A stretch of DNA of 64,000 nucleotides from Acanthosepion esculentum (lineage: Eukaryota; Mollusca; Cephalopoda; Sepiida; Sepiidae), in contig CAXIWW010000817.1 of NCBI GenBank assembly GCA_964036315.1, positions 4,003,501 to 4,067,500 of the forward strand, written 5' to 3'. The translations under genes were made by a program, and so were the position numbers. The notes beneath the pieces were generated by a model. It saw nothing but the letters and a program-made list of their open reading frames with translations. It made no database searches and was not told where the DNA came from. Positions within the stretch are counted from its first letter, which is position 1; each line of letters starts with the position of its first letter. Below, in pieces: positions 59,862-64,000 of the stretch.

Positions 59862-60572
59862 CTGAGATTACTTTTAGGCAGTTTTCACAAAAGAGAAGGA
59901 GATGACGATTTGTAGCAGCCTGATATTGCTTGCAAGGCAATTTCACAAAAGAGTCAGGCGTATTCGGCTTGTGGCGGCCTGAGATTGCTTGTAAGGCAGT
60001 TTCACAAAAGAGACAGTAGATGTCGTTTTGTAGCAGCCTGACATTACTTGTAAGGCAGTTTTCACAAAAGAGTCAGGAGAAGTCGGCTCGTAGCACCCTG
60101 ACATTGTTTGTAAGGCAGTTGTCACAAAAGCTCCAGGAGAATTCGGCTTGTAGCAGCTTCATATTACTTGTCAGGCAGTTTTCACAAAAGAGCCAAAAGA
60201 AGTCGGCTCGTAGCAGCCTGACATTGCTTGTAAGGCAGTTGTCACAAAAGCCCCAGGAGACTTCGGCTTGTAGCAGCCTGAGATTTCTTGTAAGGCAGTT
60301 GCCACAAAAGAGCATGGAGAAATCGGCTCGTACGCGCCTGGGATTGCTTGTAAGGCAATTCGCACAAAAAGCCAGGAGAATTCATATTGCTGCAGCCTGA
60401 GAATGCTTGTAAGGCAGATGCCACAAATGAGCCAGGAGAAATCGGTTCATAGCAGCCTGGGATTGCTTGTAAGGCAATTGGCACAAAAAGTCAGGAGAAG
60501 TGGACTAGCGGCAGCCTGAGACTGCTTGTAAGGCAGCTGTCACAAAAGAGCCAGGACATGTCGATTTGTTGC
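59862..60572 (+). repeat. 60-sat block, forward orientation
   Basis: At about 59860-59863 the reversed array (ACAACAGCCTTACT) flips to forward units (CTGAGATTACTTTTAGGCAG). The two orientations overlap on ACT. About twelve forward units follow and end at TCGATTTGTTGCA, where reversed 393-sat begins. Confidence 0.94.
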
Positions 60573-62097
60573 AAACAATTTGATACCCATTTTGAAAATA
60601 TTTCTTTTACTGGAAAAAAGTTATAAACAAGTGAAATATGACTGATTTCCCAGTTTAGGGCCGCATGACAATTTCCGCAAATGAGCTAACGCAAGTCCCC
60701 ATACCGTTGAATTTCGCATCGACTCTAATCAATGTGTCGAAAAAACTTTTGTAATTATGGATAAGGCAAAAAATTCCCGACAATTGGACACCAATATTTT
60801 GTGGATTCTATAAAAAGGAAAAATTAGAAATGCAGTCTTATTGTGCGCACTGGAATTCGGACGCTGTAAATTGTCAGACGACATACCGCGCACATGGTGA
60901 AAGCTGTACTTTTTACTATCTGAGCAAATGAAAAATCCATGTAAACATAGACAAATCAAATAATTGCACACAATTTGATACCCATTTTGAAAATATTTCT
61001 TTGACTGGAAAAACTTATAAACAAGTGAAATATGACTGATTTCCCAGTTTAGGGCCGCATGACAATTTCTGCAAATGAGCTAAAACAAGTCCCCATACCG
61101 TTGAATTTCGCCTCGACTTCATTCAAGGTGTCGAAAAACTTTTGTAATTAAGGATAAGGTAAGAAATTCCCAACATTTGGACACCGATATTTTGTGGATT
61201 CTATAAAAAGGAAAATTACAAATGCAATCGTATTGTGCTCACTGGAATTCGGACGCTGTAAATTGTCAGACGACATACCGCGCACCTGGTGAAAGCTGTA
61301 CTTTTTACATTCTGACCAAATGAAAAATCCCTGTACACATAGACAAATCAAATAATTGCAAACAATTTGATATCCATTTTGAAAATATTTCTTTTACTGG
61401 AAAAAAGTTATAAACAGGTGAAATATGACTGGTTACCCAGTTTAAGTCCGCATGACAATTTCCGCAAAGGGGCTAACACAAGTCCCCATACCGTTGAATT
61501 TCGCCTCGACTCTATTCAAGGTGTTGAAAATCTTTTGTAATTATGGATAAGGCAAGAAATTCCCGACAATAGGACACGAATATTTTGTGGATTCTATAAA
61601 AAGGAAAAATTAGAAATGCAGTCTTATTGTGCACACTGGAATTCGGACGCTGTAAATTGTCAGACGTCATACCGCGCACATGGTGAAAGCTGTACTTTTT
61701 ACTATCTAACCAAATGAAAAATCCCAATTTGATACGCATTTTGAAAATATTTCTCTTACTGGAAAAAACTTATAAACAAGTGAACATGACAGATTTCCCA
61801 GTTGAGGGCCGCATGACAATCTTCGTAAATGAGCTAGAACAAGTCTCCATAACGTTGAATTTCGCCTCGACTCTATTCAAGGTTTCGAAAAAACTTTTGT
61901 AATTATGGATAAGGTAAGAAATTCCCGACAATTGGACACCAATTTTTTGGATTCTATGAAAAGGAAAAATTAGAAATGCAGTCTTATTGTGCACACTGGA
62001 ATTAGGACGCTGTAAATTGTCAGACGACATACCGCGCACCTGGTGAAAGCTGTACTTTTTACTATCTGACCAAATGAAATTCCAGACAATTGGACAC
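60573..62097 (-). repeat. 393-sat block, reverse orientation
   Basis: About four 393-sat units lie in reverse complement. The unit start (AAATGAAAAATCC on this strand) lies near 60927, 61320, 61715 and 62074. All are subtype A (GGAATTCGGACGCTGTAAAT, CTATAAAAAGGAAAA). The copy at about 61720 lacks the segment of about 35 bp beyond the unit start. At 62080 the unit jumps from AAATGA to ATTCCAGACAATTGGACACC, an internal deletion, before joining 73-sat. Confidence 0.94.
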
Positions 62098-64000
62098 CAA
62101 CAAATCAGAAGCCATGCTGCCAGACGTAGTCTAAAATCTTACATTGGACGCTCAAATATGGACCAGAAACCAACTTATCAGAGGCCATGCTGCATGGCGT
62201 AGTTTATCTTTTTACATTAGACGCTCAAATATGCACAAGAAACCAAGAGATCAGAAGCAGGGCTGCTGGACGTAGTTTATCATCTTACACAAGACGCTCA
62301 AATATGCACCGGAAGCCAAGAGGTCAGAGTCCATTCTGCTGGACGTAGTCTAAAATCTTACATTAGACGCTAAAATATGGACCGGAAACCAACCGATCAG
62401 AGGCCATGCTGCTGGTCGTAGTTTATCTTTTTACATTATACGCTGAAATATGAACCAGGAAACAACAGATCAGAATCATGGCTGCTGGATATAGTGTATC
62501 ATCTTACACAAGACGATCAAATATGGACCGGAAGCTAACAGGTCAGAGGCCATGCTGCTGGATGTAGTCTAAAATCTTACATTAGACGCTCAAATATGGA
62601 CCGGAAAACAACATATCAGAGGCCATGCTGATGGACAAAGTTTATCTTTTTACATTAGACGCTCAAATATGCACCAGAAACCAAGACATCAAAATCATGG
62701 CTGCTGGATGTTGTGTATCATCTTACACAAGACGCTCAAATATGGACCGGAAGCCAACAGGTCAGAGGCCATGCTGCTAGACGTAGTCTAATATCTTACA
62801 TTAGACGCTAAAATATGGACCGGAAACCAACAGATCAGAGGCCATGCTGCTGGACGTAGTTTATTTTTTTACATTAGAAGCTCTAATATGCACCAGACAC
62901 CAACAGATCAGAAATAGGGCTGCTGGACGTAGTGTATCATCTTACACAAGACGCTCAAATACGGACTGGAAACCAACAGATCAGAGTCTATGCTGCTGGT
63001 CGTAGTTTATATTTCTACGTTAGACCGTCAAATATGCACCAGAAACCAACATATCAGAATCATGGCTGCCGGTCGTAGTGTATCATCTTACACAAGACGC
63101 TCAAATATGGACCGGAAGCCAACAGATCAGAGGCAATGCTGCTGCATGTAGTCTAAAATCTTACATTAGACGCTCAAATATTGACCGGAAACCAACAGAT
63201 CAGTGGCCATGCTGCTGGACGTAGTTTATCTTTTTACATTAGACGCTCAAATATGCACCAGACACCAACAGATCAGAAATAGGGCTGCTGGACGTAGTGT
63301 ATCATCTTACACAAGACGCTCAAATACGGACTGGAAATCAGCAGGTCAGAGGCCATGCTGCTGGACGTAATCTAAAATCTTACATTAGACGCTCAAATAT
63401 GGACCGTAAACCAACAGATCAGAGTCCATACTGCTGGACGTAGTTTATACTTCTACATTAGACGCTCAAATATGCACCAGAATGCAAGAGATCAGAAACA
63501 GGGCTGCTGGACGTAGTGTATCATCTTACACAAGACGCTCAAATATGGACAGGAAACCAACAGATCAAAGGCCATGCTGCTGGTCGTAGTTTATCTTTTT
63601 ACATTAAACGCTCAAATATGCACCAGAAACCAACAGATCAGAATCATGGCTACACGGCGTAGTGTATCATCTTACACAAGACGCTCAAATATGGACTGGA
63701 AGCAAAGAGGTCAGAGGCCATGCTGCTGGACGTAGTCTAAAATCTTACATTAGCCGCTCAAATATGGACCGGAAACCAACAGATCAGAGGCCATGCTTCT
63801 GGACGTAGTTTATCTTTTTACATTAGAGGCTCAAAAATTCACCAGAAACCAAGATATCAGTAACAGGGCTGCTGGACGTAGTGTATCATCTTACACAAGA
63901 CGCTCAAATATGGACCGGAAGCCATCAGGTCAGAGGCCATGCTGCTGGACGTAGTCTAAAATCTTATATTAGTCGCACAAATATGGACGGGAAACCAACA
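62098..64000 (+). repeat. 73-sat: 73-bp satellite with 219-bp higher-order repeat
   Basis: The monomer is 73 bp and contains CAGATCAGAGGCCATG, GCTGCTGGACGTAGT, a variable core, ACGCTCAAATATG and CCGGAAACCAA. Three core types occur: A (CTAAAATCTTACATTAG), B (TTATCTTTTTACATTAG) and C (GTATCATCTTACACAAG). C cores lie at 62281, 62500, 62719, 62938, 63084, 63303, 63522, 63668 and 63887, so spacing is 219 bp (ABC) six times and 146 bp (BC, with A missing) twice. About 26 monomers are present and the array continues past the window. The family is not recognised by name. Confidence 0.96.

Noticed and set aside
62098..64000. CENP-B box in 73-sat
   Set aside because: No match to the TTCG....A..CGGG core was seen in the monomer. 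Centromere function cannot be argued from this motif.
1..64000. tRNA, 5S or other rRNA genes hidden in the repeats
   Set aside because: No cloverleaf, CCA-adjacent acceptor pairing or conserved rRNA core was recognised in any family or in the island.

Overview
This window is almost entirely tandemly repeated, non-coding DNA from a eukaryotic nuclear genome. I could not support any protein-coding gene, rRNA, tRNA, CRISPR array or intact transposon. It looks like heterochromatin (pericentromeric, subtelomeric, or on a sex or B chromosome) of an animal-like genome. That placement is inferred from satellite content alone, and the sequence does not let me name the organism.

Four satellite families make up nearly all of it. 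(1) 'G-sat' is a G-rich minisatellite with a 31-bp short unit and a 43-44-bp long unit. It runs G-rich strand up at 1-31602 and 32787-33470, and G-rich strand down at 42726-56411. (2) '60-sat' is a 60-bp unit at 33471-38289 (forward), 42012-42725 (reverse), 56412-59861 (reverse) and 59862-60572 (forward). (3) '393-sat' is a unit of about 393 bp at 38290-41965 (forward), with a reversed stub to 42011 and a reversed block at 60573-62097. (4) '73-sat' is a 73-bp monomer organised mainly as a 219-bp trimer, at 62098-64000 and running off the window. The only non-satellite stretch is an AT-rich segment of about 1.16 kb (31630-32786) that interrupts G-sat and is preceded by a (GT)n tract.

The families show nested organisation. 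G-sat carries long higher-order repeats: 1,655 bp x2, 1,810 bp x3, 5,770 bp x2 (each containing two copies of a block of about 1,557 bp), and 1,604 bp x2 in the inverted array. The order G-sat, 60-sat, 393-sat on the left is mirrored as 393-sat, 60-sat, G-sat on the right around about 41,966. The two halves share the same 60/393 junction, so the window contains a large, rearranged inverted duplication. Further orientation switches lie at about 34,511, 34,700 and 59,862.

Both strands of the G-sat consensus are free of stop codons in all frames, so very long open frames occur everywhere. They are a composition effect, not genes. Points worth following up are the strand-polarised G-quadruplex/R-loop potential of G-sat, the 219/146-bp organisation of 73-sat, the inverted fold-back architecture, and the isolated AT-rich island with promoter-like motifs.
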